Source of the DNA: Gemmatimonadaceae bacterium
GTDB lineage: Bacteria; Gemmatimonadota; Gemmatimonadetes; Gemmatimonadales; Gemmatimonadaceae
Direction of reading: 5' to 3'
Length of the DNA: 64,000 bases
Assembly: GCA_036504815.1 (NCBI GenBank)
Contig: DASXUN010000021.1
Coordinates: 124,001-188,000, forward strand
Part shown: one piece after another, positions 43,295 through 51,892 of the stretch
How the letters are laid out: each line of letters starts with the position of its first letter
How positions within the stretch are numbered: the stretch's first letter is position 1
Translations under genes and position numbers: made by a program
The notes under the pieces: generated by a model
Told to the model about the DNA's origin: nothing
Database searches by the model: none
Seen by the model: only the letters and a program-made list of their open reading frames with translations

Positions 43295-45619
43295 CTAGAA
43301 CTTGAACGTCAGCTTGGCGTACACGAGGTTCGCCGTGTACTTGCCGTCATCGGGCTTCATCTTGAAGATGAGCGTCGTCGGCATCAGGCTGCTGTTCCAG
43401 TTGTACGGATCCTTGTAGTCGTACTTCTCGAACATGTACCCGGCCGAGATCGCCCAGTCCTTCGTCACCACGTAGTTGTACGAAGCGTTCAGCGTCGTGA
43501 TTTCGGTGTCGTCCCAGTCGGTGAGGTCACCGGCGCCGCCCTGGCCGGCCGGAATCAGCGTCGTACGGCCCGGGTTGTAGAACGTGCCCGTTTCCAGCGC
43601 CGTGACGTCCATCAGGCCGTCCACTCTCTGGCTGGTCGCGGCGAACGAGAACGTCTGCCTCTCGGGCACGACCTGGAAGGTGAAGTTCGCACCGTAGGTA
43701 TTGGTCTCGTCGGTGCCGGCGTAGTTCAGCAGGTTGTTGATCTTCAGCGGGTTGACCGGCGCCGTCGCCGAGTTGGTCGTCGACCACTGGTTCGTGCGTG
43801 CGTCCTTCTCGAACGTGTAGAACCCGCCGATCGTCAGGCGCGCATTGGCGACGTAGTTGAACTCACCCGTGTAACTGTCGTACTTGGTATCGAGCAGGCC
43901 GCTCGGCGTGTTCGGCGTGGCAACGGCACCGGCGATCGGCACGCCCGCTGACACCGCGATGCGGTTCGGGCGGTCGACGAAATCGACGTTGCGACGGAAA
44001 TACGCGAAGCTCAGGTCGAACCCGTCCGCCGGCGTGAGTTCGATCTCGACGCCCGTCTTCGTGTTCTCGAAGGCGGCTTCGTCAAGCTGGAAGCCGTAGA
44101 CGGTCTCGCCTTCGGCGGTACGCTTGCTGAAATCGTACGTGCCGCGGAAGCCCAGCCAGTCATTGTAGTGATACAGGGCCGTCACGCCCATGCCACTCTC
44201 CGTCCCCTTCTCGGCTTCGCGATGCGTCCGTTCCAGCTGGCCGCCGCGCACTTGCCCTTCAATCGTGAACGCCTGGTAGTCGTACGTCGCCGACGCCGAA
44301 TAGCGCGAGCTCTTCGTGTCGTAGATGTTCGCCGTCGCATGGCCGAACGGATCGGCGGCCGTCGCGGTCACGGCCGTCCAGGCGCCGTTGCCCTGCGACG
44401 CATCACCCGTGATCACGTACTTGTCCGACTTGTCCTTCAGGTCGTTCACCCGATACTGCGCGCGCAGGGTCAGCCCTTCTGCCGGCCGGCTCGAAAACGC
44501 GAAGTTGTACATGGTCGTGTTGACCTTGCCGCCGTACGACGGCTGCTGCAGCGCCGCGCGGCTGGCCAGGTTCAGTCCGCTTGGGCTGCTGTTCATCGCC
44601 GCGGCCGTGTACGGGAAGAATGGCGCGTCCTGTGTAAGCATCGAGAGCGCGAGGCCGGCGCTGATGCGCGTCTGCTTCGCGAACTTGAACGTCACGCCGG
44701 CGCGGGCCGTGCTCGCCTCGTTGTCCGGCGCCATGACGACGCGGTCGCGGGACGGACCGCCCATCGCCGGAACCGTTGAACCCACCGCCGCCGTCTGAAC
44801 CTGGTCGACCCCCTGCACGAGGTTGTCGATCAGCATCGATTGCGCGCGGTTGTCGTAGATGCTCAGGTTGTAGCCGGCATACGCGCTGCCGTGCTTGAAC
44901 GTGTACGACGTCTTGATGCCGATGTCGTGCGTCATCTCATCCAGCGGCGTCGCTGCTTCCATCGCCGGTCCGAGTGCGCCGCGAATGTTCATGCTGGTCA
45001 GGCCACGATAGCCTTCCTTCAGCGTGTTCGTGTACGACAGCGTCACCGGCAGCGGCAGGTGGCTGCCCAGGTCGAGCTCGACGTTGCCCGTCTTGCGGAC
45101 GCCCGTGATGTCCACGAGGCCGGCGGCCTGGAACGTCGGGGTGAAGAGCCCCTGATACCACGGAATCGTGCGGGTCGACGTCGGCATCATCGCGTTGATC
45201 GCGTTCGCCAGCGCCGTGCGTAGCGTCGACGGAGCCGTCCACACCCCGGGCGCCGACTCGGCGAGCGTCGCGTGGGCGTCAAAGCCCATGTTGTGCGGCA
45301 CCTGGTTGTAGTCGAACTTGACGCCAAGGCCCATCGCCTTCAGCGAGCCGAAGTAGCGCTGGTTCTTCAGCGACACGTTCTGGCCCGTCAGGTTGAAGTC
45401 GACCTGCTTCGTGGTCGAGAAGAGGTTGAAGTTCGAGATCGAGGCGCCGTTCGGAATGTCCTTGTATTCCGTGAACTTGGACGACGTCACGTCTTCGACA
45501 CCGGTCGTCTTGATCGTGATCGAGCCGCCGCTGGTGGGCGCATTCTGCGCCGACGCGGCCGATGCCACCATGAGAAGCCCCATGGCGACGAACGCTGGAA
45601 TCTTCATTGCGCGTGTCAT
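43295..45619 (-). CDS. mtrB: MtrB/PioB-type decaheme-associated outer-membrane beta-barrel
   Basis: 774 residues with a signal peptide (PAFVAMGLLMVASAASAQ) and a long series of amphipathic beta-strands ending in the outer-membrane-protein C-terminal Phe (AKLTFKF). Strands such as VTLSYTNTLKEGYRGLTSMN, LRAQYRVNDLKDKSDKYV and GFRGTYDFSKRTAEGETVYGF fit the MtrB/PioB porin that sheathes a decaheme cytochrome across the outer membrane. The N-terminal CxxC found in Shewanella MtrB is absent. The ATG at 45619 follows the cytochrome stop by 7 bp; ATG 45607 is an alternative. It lies second in a two-gene operon with the decaheme protein and is followed by a terminator, with no outer-surface cytochrome after it. 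Confidence 0.88.
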   Translation of the reverse strand: MTRAMKIPAFVAMGLLMVASAASAQNAPTSGGSITIKTTGVEDVTSSKFTEYKDIPNGASISNFNLFSTTKQVDFNLTGQNVSLKNQRYFGSLKAMGLGVKFDYNQVPHNMGFDAHATLAESAPGVWTAPSTLRTALANAINAMMPTSTRTIPWYQGLFTPTFQAAGLVDITGVRKTGNVELDLGSHLPLPVTLSYTNTLKEGYRGLTSMNIRGALGPAMEAATPLDEMTHDIGIKTSYTFKHGSAYAGYNLSIYDNRAQSMLIDNLVQGVDQVQTAAVGSTVPAMGGPSRDRVVMAPDNEASTARAGVTFKFAKQTRISAGLALSMLTQDAPFFPYTAAAMNSSPSGLNLASRAALQQPSYGGKVNTTMYNFAFSSRPAEGLTLRAQYRVNDLKDKSDKYVITGDASQGNGAWTAVTATAADPFGHATANIYDTKSSRYSASATYDYQAFTIEGQVRGGQLERTHREAEKGTESGMGVTALYHYNDWLGFRGTYDFSKRTAEGETVYGFQLDEAAFENTKTGVEIELTPADGFDLSFAYFRRNVDFVDRPNRIAVSAGVPIAGAVATPNTPSGLLDTKYDSYTGEFNYVANARLTIGGFYTFEKDARTNQWSTTNSATAPVNPLKINNLLNYAGTDETNTYGANFTFQVVPERQTFSFAATSQRVDGLMDVTALETGTFYNPGRTTLIPAGQGGAGDLTDWDDTEITTLNASYNYVVTKDWAISAGYMFEKYDYKDPYNWNSSLMPTTLIFKMKPDDGKYTANLVYAKLTFKF

Positions 45620-45626
45620 GGGTGGG

Positions 45627-46556
45627 TTACCGGATGAAGTAGGCGCCCGAGGGCGAGTTGGAACCATGGATGTTCAGGTGGCAGTTCGCGCAGGAACGTC
45701 CGACAAAGCGCGAGTTCACCGTCGGATAGCCGGACGGCGCGCCAGTCGGGGCGATCGTCACGCCCTGTTCCGTGGCGTACTTGTCAAGCGAGCCAAAGTG
45801 GCCTGAACCCGTGAGGTGACAGCCCCAGCAGAGGTTGGGCATCTTCTGGTTGAGCATCCGCATGTGGTTCGAGCCGTGCGGATTGTGGCAGGTCGCGCAG
45901 TCTTCGCGGACCGGCGCATGCTCGAAGAGGAACGGACCGCGCTTTTCCGTGTGGCAGGAGTAGCACAGCTCCGTCGCCGTCTCCGCCTTCACCATCTTCG
46001 GGGTGTTCCCCTCGTGCGGGTTGTGGCAGCTTGAGCAGCCCATCTTTCCTTCGCGCACCGGGTGGTGCGACGTCCGGTTCATCTGGGCGCGCTGTGTCTT
46101 GTGGCACGCGTAGCAGGTCTCGGCGTCCGACTTCGTCTTCAGCTGCGCCGTCGCCGACTTGGGGCTGTGCACACTGTGGCACGAGGCGCAGGAGACGTTC
46201 CGGCGCGCATGCATGCCGCTCACGTAGCTCTCCTGGTTGCCCTTTTCATGGCAGCTCAGGCAGTTCGCGTTCAGGTCGGCGGCCTTCATCTTCTTCAGCG
46301 ACGGCACGGGGCCGTCCTTGCCTTCCGACTGTGCCTTGAAGTGCGCGTCGACGTCGTTGTGGCACTTCGCGCACGCCTGCTCGACCTTGGCGTGGGCCGA
46401 CTTGTTGTACGCCGGCGTGAGAGCCTTGTCGTGACAAGACTCGCAATCCGACGCCTTCCACGACGCCGCCTGTGCTCCCGCTTGCGCGAAGGCTCCTGAG
46501 CCTACGAGCAAGGCGAGTGCCCCTGCCAGCATCGTGGTGAACCTGAAATGACGCAT
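45627..46556 (-). CDS. mtrA: MtrA/DmsE-type periplasmic decaheme cytochrome c
   Basis: 309 residues. A Sec signal peptide ending near FAQAGAQA, then exactly ten CxxCH haem motifs: CESCH, CAKCH, CLSCH, CASCH, CYACH, CSSCH, CYSCH, CATCH, CWGCH, CANCH. Size and haem count match the MtrA/DmsE family, which carries electrons through the periplasm and into the MtrB barrel. ATG 46556 has GGAGGAG six bases upstream. First gene of the mtrA-mtrB operon, with a long AT-rich divergent region behind it. Direction of electron flow (metal or dimethyl-sulfoxide reduction versus iron oxidation) cannot be decided from sequence. Confidence 0.93.
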   Translation of the reverse strand: MRHFRFTTMLAGALALLVGSGAFAQAGAQAASWKASDCESCHDKALTPAYNKSAHAKVEQACAKCHNDVDAHFKAQSEGKDGPVPSLKKMKAADLNANCLSCHEKGNQESYVSGMHARRNVSCASCHSVHSPKSATAQLKTKSDAETCYACHKTQRAQMNRTSHHPVREGKMGCSSCHNPHEGNTPKMVKAETATELCYSCHTEKRGPFLFEHAPVREDCATCHNPHGSNHMRMLNQKMPNLCWGCHLTGSGHFGSLDKYATEQGVTIAPTGAPSGYPTVNSRFVGRSCANCHLNIHGSNSPSGAYFIR

Positions 46557-47098
46557 CGTGGCTCCTCCACCGCTTGGTCTCCGGGGTCATCCCGGAGAGT
46601 CTGGACAGCAAAAAAACCCCAACTTCGAGCCCTGCCCGCGCGGCAGAATGCGCAGCGCTAGTTGCAGTCTCATTGGGGGGCGGTGGCTTCAGACCAACTG
46701 AGCAATCAGGCCCAAAACGCCATGGAAGGATTGTGTCCGAACGCGGTACCGGAATCAATCGGAGGATTGGGAGTTCTACGTAGTCACTTTCCTTACGCAT
46801 TTTCGGATCACGATAACTCTAGTTGGCAGTTGATTTTAGGCCAATCCTTACGTGAAACAGCGGGAACGCTCTGGAACCGAAGTAAATCCGTTCCAGGCTG
46901 TCGATCGGATGGGGTCATTCTTCATCTCGCTTGACGCTTCGGCAGAGCTTGCGTTGTTGGAGTGAGTTTCCCGTATTGATCGGTGTAACTATCTGCAATG
47001 ACTGCGGTTAATAGACGCCACGACGATCGATTCACCATATGTTGTGATTTCTTTGCAGAAATTGCAGTCAGGTGTGTACTCTATTTGCTTGATGGCAG
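46557..47098. other. AT-rich divergent intergenic region between mtrA and glnN
   Basis: About 540 bp without a supported gene, clearly lower in G+C than the flanks. No convincing minus-strand promoter for mtrA was found; TTGGCC-17-TAGAGT is a weak candidate on that strand around 46820. CTGCA/TGCAG words recur at 46993, 47054 and 47063, and again near the glnN start site, suggesting binding sites. A short reading frame at 46574-46783 has no coding features. Confidence 0.5.
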
Positions 47099-47150
47099 TT
47101 GATTTCGAGTTGTTGTACTCGTATAATTGTATATTCTGCACTTTCTGCAG
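47099..47150 (+). promoter_or_regulatory. Sigma-70 promoter and start-site palindrome of glnN
   Basis: TTGATT (47099-47104) and a perfect -10 TATAAT (47122-47127) are spaced by 17 bp, placing the start of transcription near 47134. A short palindrome, CTGCA-CTTTC-TGCAG (47136-47150), covers the start site and could be an operator. The leader to the ATG at 47186 is about 52 nt. Confidence 0.75.
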
Positions 47151-47185
47151 AGCACCCGCCCATTCTCTATCCCGGTAGAGCCCAC

Positions 47186-49393
47186 ATGAACCCTCGCGTT
47201 GCCGCTATCAGGGCCATTGCCTCGCGCGTGGTCACACCGCCCGACATCCCTTCCACCAAGGAAGGTGGAGAGCCGATCTCGCACTACTTCGGATCGCTCA
47301 CCTTCGGCGCGCGCCAGATGCGCGACAAGCTCCCCAAGGAAGTCTTCGCCAAGCTCAACTCGGCCATCCGACTCGGCAAGAAACTCGACGTCGACATCGC
47401 CCCCACCGTCGCCCAGGTCATCAAGGAATGGGCGATGTCGAACGGCGTCACCCACTTCTGCCACTGGTTCCAGCCGCAGACGGGACTCACCGCCGAGAAG
47501 CACGACGCCTTCTTCTCGTTCGATGAGAACAAGCTCCCCATGGAGTCGTTCACCGGCGAGCAGCTCATCCAGAGCGAGCCTGATGCGTCGTCGTTCCCGT
47601 CCGGCGGCCTCCGCGCCACGTGGGAAGCGCGCGGCTACACCGCGTGGAACCCGGCGTCGCCCGTCTTCATCATGGATTCGGCCGGCACCAAGACGCTGTG
47701 CATCCCCTCGGTCTTCATCGGCTACAACGGCGAGGCGCTCGACGAAGTCACCCCGCTCCTCCGCTCGTCCGACGTGCTCTCGCACAAGGCCATGGAGGTG
47801 CTGGAGCTACTCGGCGATAAAGGCGCGATGCGCGTCTACACGACGATGGGCGCCGAGCAGGAGTACTTCCTCATTGACCGCGGCCACTTCTCGCTGCGCC
47901 CCGATCTCGTGATGGGCGGCCGCACGCTCATCGGCGCCCCGCCGCCGCGCGGACAGCAGCTCGAAGACCACTACTTCGGCGGCATCCCCGAACGCGTGCA
48001 GGCCTGCATCGCCGAAGTGGAGTACGAGCTCTATCGCCTGGGCGTGCCCATCGTCACGCGCCATAACGAAGTCGCGCCCTGCCAGTTCGAGATGGCCCCC
48101 GTCTTCGAGGAGACGGACATCGCCACCGACCACAACCAGCTCGTGATGGCGATCCTCCGCAAGGTGGCCATGCGGCACGGACTCGTCGCGCTACTGCACG
48201 AGAAGCCGTTCGCCGGCATCAACGGCTCCGGCAAGCACTGCAACTGGTCGATGTCCGTCGCCTCCGACAACGAGCTCGATGGCGTCAACCTGCTCAAGCC
48301 CGGCAAGACACCGCACCAGAACCTGCGCTTCCTGCTGTTCCTCGCCGCGGTCCTCAAGGCCGTCTTCAAGCATCAGGGCCTCCTGCGCGCCGGCATCGCC
48401 ACCTCCGGCAACGAGCACCGACTCGGCGCCAACGAAGCGCCCCCGGCCATCATCTCGGTGTTCCTCGGCGCGATGCTCACCAATATGATCGAGGACATCG
48501 TCGCCGGCCGTACAGGCACGTCAGCCGATGCCGCCATGATCAAGCTCGGCGTCGCCAAGCTCCCCGAGATTGCGCAGGACAACACCGACCGCAACCGCAC
48601 GTCGCCGCTCGCGTTCACCGGCGCCAAGTTCGAGTTCCGCGCCGTCGGCTCGTCGCAGTCCATCGCCTTCCCGGTGATGGTGCTCAATACGGTGGTCGCC
48701 GAGGCCATTGGCGAGCTCACCGCCGACCTGAAGGACGAACTCAAGAAGACCAAGAGCATTGACGACGCGGTGCTCAAGGTCGTGCGCATCGCCTTCAAGG
48801 AGACGGCGTCGATCCGCTTCGAGGGGAACAACTACTCCGAGGAATGGGTGAAGGAGGCCAAGACGCGCGGCTTGCTCAACCTGCGTCGCACGCCCGAAGC
48901 GCTCGACTATCTCAAGGTCCCGACCACGCGGAAGCTCTTCACGGCACTCGGCATTCTGTCCGAGGCCGAACTCGAGAGCCGGTATCACGTGCGCATCGAG
49001 CGCTATACGAAGGACATGCTCATCGAGATGCACACCATGCGCGAGATGGCGGACACGATGGTCATCCCCGCGGCGTTCAAGTACCTCGGCGTCGTCGCCG
49101 ATGCCGCGCAGAAGTCCAAGGCCGCCGGCATCAAGACCAACCCCGCGGCCGCCGCGGCAACGACGCTCGCCAGGCAGATCACCGATCTCCAGAAGCGCAC
49201 CGCCGCGCTCCGCGCGGCCGCCGAGAAGGGCGACTCGATGCACGAGACGCCCGGCAAGTGCGCGCAGTTCCTCACGAGCACCGGAGCGGATTGCATGGCC
49301 AAGGTGCGAGAGGTTTGCGATAGCTTGGAACTCACTATTGGTGACGAGTTCTGGCCCCTACCGAGATATCGTGAGATGGTGTTTCCGGTTTAG
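47186..49393 (+). CDS. glnN: Glutamine synthetase type III (GSIII)
   Basis: 735 residues, the length of GSIII, much longer than GSI. Motifs: the N-terminal FGSLTFGARQMRDKLPKEVF and THFCHWFQPQTGLTAEKHDAF block, GAEQEYFLID (metal Glu), TRHNEVAPCQFEMAPVFEE, DHNQLVMAILRKVAMRHGL, INGSGKHCNWSMS (substrate loop) and LGANEAPPAIISVFLG. It makes glutamine from glutamate, ammonia and ATP in the cytoplasm. ATG 47186 is preceded only by weak GAG. A strong sigma-70 promoter lies upstream, and an 11-bp repeat array begins at the base after the stop codon, merging with a terminator hairpin. A second glutamine synthetase (glnA) lies 5 kb downstream. Confidence 0.95.
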   Translation: MNPRVAAIRAIASRVVTPPDIPSTKEGGEPISHYFGSLTFGARQMRDKLPKEVFAKLNSAIRLGKKLDVDIAPTVAQVIKEWAMSNGVTHFCHWFQPQTGLTAEKHDAFFSFDENKLPMESFTGEQLIQSEPDASSFPSGGLRATWEARGYTAWNPASPVFIMDSAGTKTLCIPSVFIGYNGEALDEVTPLLRSSDVLSHKAMEVLELLGDKGAMRVYTTMGAEQEYFLIDRGHFSLRPDLVMGGRTLIGAPPPRGQQLEDHYFGGIPERVQACIAEVEYELYRLGVPIVTRHNEVAPCQFEMAPVFEETDIATDHNQLVMAILRKVAMRHGLVALLHEKPFAGINGSGKHCNWSMSVASDNELDGVNLLKPGKTPHQNLRFLLFLAAVLKAVFKHQGLLRAGIATSGNEHRLGANEAPPAIISVFLGAMLTNMIEDIVAGRTGTSADAAMIKLGVAKLPEIAQDNTDRNRTSPLAFTGAKFEFRAVGSSQSIAFPVMVLNTVVAEAIGELTADLKDELKKTKSIDDAVLKVVRIAFKETASIRFEGNNYSEEWVKEAKTRGLLNLRRTPEALDYLKVPTTRKLFTALGILSEAELESRYHVRIERYTKDMLIEMHTMREMADTMVIPAAFKYLGVVADAAQKSKAAGIKTNPAAAAATTLARQITDLQKRTAALRAAAEKGDSMHETPGKCAQFLTSTGADCMAKVREVCDSLELTIGDEFWPLPRYREMVFPV

Positions 49394-49426
49394 AGAAACA
49401 ACAGAGAGCCAACAGAGAGACAACAG
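49394..49426. repeat. 11-bp tandem repeat array, locus 3 (3 units), directly after the glnN stop
   Basis: AGAAACAACAG, AGAGCCAACAG and AGAGACAACAG follow the TAG stop codon with no gap. The last unit supplies the foot of the terminator stem that follows. The orientation is CAACAGAG on the coding strand. Confidence 0.92.
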
Positions 49427-49459
49427 AGGCCCGCCATCTCCACTTGGGCGGGCCTCTGT
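49423..49459 (+). terminator. Terminator hairpin downstream of glnN
   Basis: A 13-bp stem (49423-49435 with 49447-49459; ACAGAGGCCCGCC type) with an 11-base loop. It starts inside the last unit of the 11-bp array. No T tract follows, so efficiency is uncertain. Confidence 0.7.
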
Positions 49460-49463
49460 GCAT

Positions 49464-49507
49464 CACCTTCGCGCCCCTTCGCGCCCTTCAATCTTCGTGG
49501 TGGCAGT
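49464..49507. repeat. TTCGCGCCC/CTTCGTGGTGGCAGT repeat, copy 1 (family D)
   Basis: A 24-nt block of CTTCGCGCCC words (49466-49489), three variable bases, then CTTCGTGGTGGCAGT (49493-49507). The same 24 + 3 + 15 arrangement recurs in the same orientation at 50900-50941, on the other side of the gene at 49520-50788. No gene is seen in 49460-49519. Confidence 0.85.
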
Positions 49508-49519
49508 TCGCCCAGCAGC

Positions 49520-50788
49520 CTATCTGATTCTCGCCCGCTCCAGTCGCGCGCCCTTGTCGTCGAGCACTCCGAGGTACACGACGCCAGGGCCGAATCCGGA
49601 GACCACGCGGCCGAACGGCAGGCGCACACGGTCCACGAGCGTTCCGCTTGCATCCACCACGTCGTACACCGGGCCGGTGTCGGACAGGGCCGTCGTGCGA
49701 ATCCAGAGCCGCCCCTGCGTGTCGACGCTCATCGCTCCTGTGCGGAAGGCCGGGCGGTAGTCCGCAAGTTCCTTCGCATCAACCGGCTGGTAATTCGGCA
49801 CCTGAAAACGCACGGGCGGCGCCCGCATCGCGGCGCCGCCGACCGGCACACCTTCGCCCTCGCCCCCGTTCACCTGCTTGTTCAAACGCTCTCGCTCGGC
49901 TTGCCATGCCACGTTCGCCGAGTCGATGAGTCTCACCTTGTCATCGTCGCTCATGCGCTGCCAGCCGAATGGCACCTTGGGCGTTGACGAGCGCGCTCCG
50001 TCAGGCGCGAACCAGTCCACGTGATAGTCGCGACCGCGCAGTGCGGCGATGCGTCCATCAGCAAGCAACACCCAATCGTCCACCACGGGCATCGGGTTGG
50101 TGCGTACGGTCGTAGCGAAACCCTTGTCCGTCTGCCGCACCTCAAACCGCTCGGTCGGCTTCTTCACCCACGTGATGGTGTCAATGGACTTTTCGCGCAG
50201 ATCCACGCGCACAATCGGCGCCGAGTCCGGCGGTTGCGGCATAATGAACGGCTTCCCCGGCTCCGGTGGACCGGTACTCGCACCGCGACGATCAGCGGGC
50301 GCGAATCCGCGATAGACGATGCGGCCGAGTGGATCCACGCCGGGCGTGCCGAACGGCCCGCCGATCATGAAATCGGCATCCCGTGGCCGAGGAATCGCCA
50401 TCACGCGAACCGTTTCGCCGGCAGCGTCAATCACCGTCATCGTGAGCGCCTCGGGATCGATGAACAGCGACGAATCGCCCCGGTACGGAATGAGGCCGGC
50501 GATGCGGCTGTTGTATCCCGCGCCGCTCGCCGCGGACGTGTCGAGGACGGTGCGTCGCAGGAGAAGCAGCGAATCCAGCAACACCACCTGCCGTCCCGTG
50601 AGGTCATGCACGAGCACTGCCCCATTCGGCAGCGACCGCACAAGCGACACGGAGCGCAACAGGCCTTCGGGCGAGACGCTGACCACCGGGCCGAGTGGCC
50701 GCACGGGCGGCACGCGTTGAGCGCCGAGGGAAACGGCGGGAGCACAGACTGTCAGGAGAAGAGCGGCACTGCTCGCGTGTATTCGCAT
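49520..50788 (-). CDS. Secreted six-bladed propeller-like protein, function unknown
   Basis: 422 residues with a signal peptide (SSAALLLTVCAPAVSLGAQ). Repeated strand patterns with short V-D/x-L motifs (VSLVRSLPNGAVLVHDLTGRQVVLLD, VDDWVLLADGRIAALRGRDYHVDW, MSVDTQGRLWIRTTALSDTGPVYDVVDASG) resemble NHL/SMP-30-type propeller blades. No catalytic site is evident. The gene is flanked by direct copies of repeat family D, and it is transcribed against glnN and away from the gene at 51005. Confidence 0.65.
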   Translation of the reverse strand: MRIHASSAALLLTVCAPAVSLGAQRVPPVRPLGPVVSVSPEGLLRSVSLVRSLPNGAVLVHDLTGRQVVLLDSLLLLRRTVLDTSAASGAGYNSRIAGLIPYRGDSSLFIDPEALTMTVIDAAGETVRVMAIPRPRDADFMIGGPFGTPGVDPLGRIVYRGFAPADRRGASTGPPEPGKPFIMPQPPDSAPIVRVDLREKSIDTITWVKKPTERFEVRQTDKGFATTVRTNPMPVVDDWVLLADGRIAALRGRDYHVDWFAPDGARSSTPKVPFGWQRMSDDDKVRLIDSANVAWQAERERLNKQVNGGEGEGVPVGGAAMRAPPVRFQVPNYQPVDAKELADYRPAFRTGAMSVDTQGRLWIRTTALSDTGPVYDVVDASGTLVDRVRLPFGRVVSGFGPGVVYLGVLDDKGARLERARIR

Positions 50789-50868
50789 AGTGGTCCTAAC
50801 TTACCAATGTCACGCCTTGTCACGCAACGAGATCTTGCTCTCACTCGATTCGGCAGCGCCTACATTTC

Positions 50869-50941
50869 ACCTTCGCGCCTCTTCACGCCCGCTCGTGCGC
50901 CTTCGCGCCCCTTCGCGCCCTTCGCCCTTCGTGGTGGCAGT
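50869..50941. repeat. TTCGCGCCC/CTTCGTGGTGGCAGT repeat, copy 2 (family D)
   Basis: The core 50900-50941 matches 49466-49507 in 39 of 42 positions, with all three differences in the central triplet. An additional degenerate CTTCGCGCC tract extends to 50869. It lies in the 216-bp divergent gap before the gene at 51005. Confidence 0.85.
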
Positions 50942-51004
50942 ACAGTTGATCCCGCCCCGTCACCACACCACCTTTGCACGGGTCCGCCCCACCAAGAGGC
51001 CCCT

Positions 51005-51892
51005 ATGTCTCTCCGCCCGATTGCGCTTGTTCTCCTGCTCGCCCTCGTCGCCGCCCCCGCCAATGCCCAACTCGGCGGCCTCGCCAAGAAGATGAAGGAC
51101 AAGGCCATGCAGGCCGCCGCCGAGAAGGCGGGGCTGGACACCAAGAACGCGCCGACCCCGCCGACGTACGACGACGTGATTCTCGAACTCACCGCGCCGC
51201 GCGTGGATGCGCTGCTCAAGGGACTCGGCGCGGCGCAGGCCGTGCTCACCGCCAACGGGGGCATTCCCGCGATCCTCAAGGAGCGGGAGGCGCTCGAGGG
51301 GCAGATCTCGACGCTCAACGACCGCGCCAATGCAGTGAGCTCGGGCTACGAGAATGCGCGGAACCGCTGGTCGAGCTGCGAGAACGATGCCCAAGACGCG
51401 CTGAGCAAGAAGCACGAGGACGAGGTGCGCAAGGCAACCGCCGCCATGATCGCCAATCCTGCTGCGGCCGCCGAGCGCACGCGGAACGCCTCGGTCTACC
51501 AGCAGGAGCTGGCCAAGGCCGTGGCCGACAACGACAGCGTTGCGCTGAAGAAGGCGACCAATAACTACTACAAGATCTGGGGCGTCGACCTCACCAAGGA
51601 CGATGCGTTCATCACGGCCAAGTGCGGGGCCATGCCCGCCAAGCCGCAGGCCATGATCGAGCTCGACCGCGCCAACGATCGCAAGGACTCGCTCGACATA
51701 AAGGCGCGCGCCATCGAGACGCGCGCCGTGCTCGAGGGGAGCAAGGCGTCGGGACTCACCGAGCAGCAGTTCGCGATGGCACGCGAGCGCGCCCAGATGG
51801 CCGTGACCGGCACGCGCACGCGTTTCTCCAAGGGGGAACTCGCGGCGATCGACGCCCGCAAGGCGGAGCTGCTCGCCTATCTCAAGCCGTGA
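51005..51892 (+). CDS. Secreted helical protein, function unknown
   Basis: 295 residues: signal peptide (IALVLLLALVAAPANAQ), then a basic stretch (LGGLAKKMKDKAMQAAAEKAG) and Ala/Lys/Glu/Asp-rich helices with probable coiled-coil character through residue 295. Two Cys (SSCENDAQ, TAKCGAMP) could form a disulfide. ATG 51005 has AGAGG upstream, and longer frames cross repeat D. No family is recognised. The next gene overlaps by 4 bp, so they are coupled. Confidence 0.65.
   Translation: MSLRPIALVLLLALVAAPANAQLGGLAKKMKDKAMQAAAEKAGLDTKNAPTPPTYDDVILELTAPRVDALLKGLGAAQAVLTANGGIPAILKEREALEGQISTLNDRANAVSSGYENARNRWSSCENDAQDALSKKHEDEVRKATAAMIANPAAAAERTRNASVYQQELAKAVADNDSVALKKATNNYYKIWGVDLTKDDAFITAKCGAMPAKPQAMIELDRANDRKDSLDIKARAIETRAVLEGSKASGLTEQQFAMARERAQMAVTGTRTRFSKGELAAIDARKAELLAYLKP

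Noticed and set aside
41687-46556. Complete MtrCAB system
   Set aside because: No third multihaem gene was found: the only CxxCH-rich frame is the ten-haem protein, and the genes downstream are an epimerase and a small membrane protein.
46574-46934. Short plus-strand frames upstream of mtrA
   Set aside because: No ribosome site, no recognisable domain, and they lie in AT-rich regulatory DNA.
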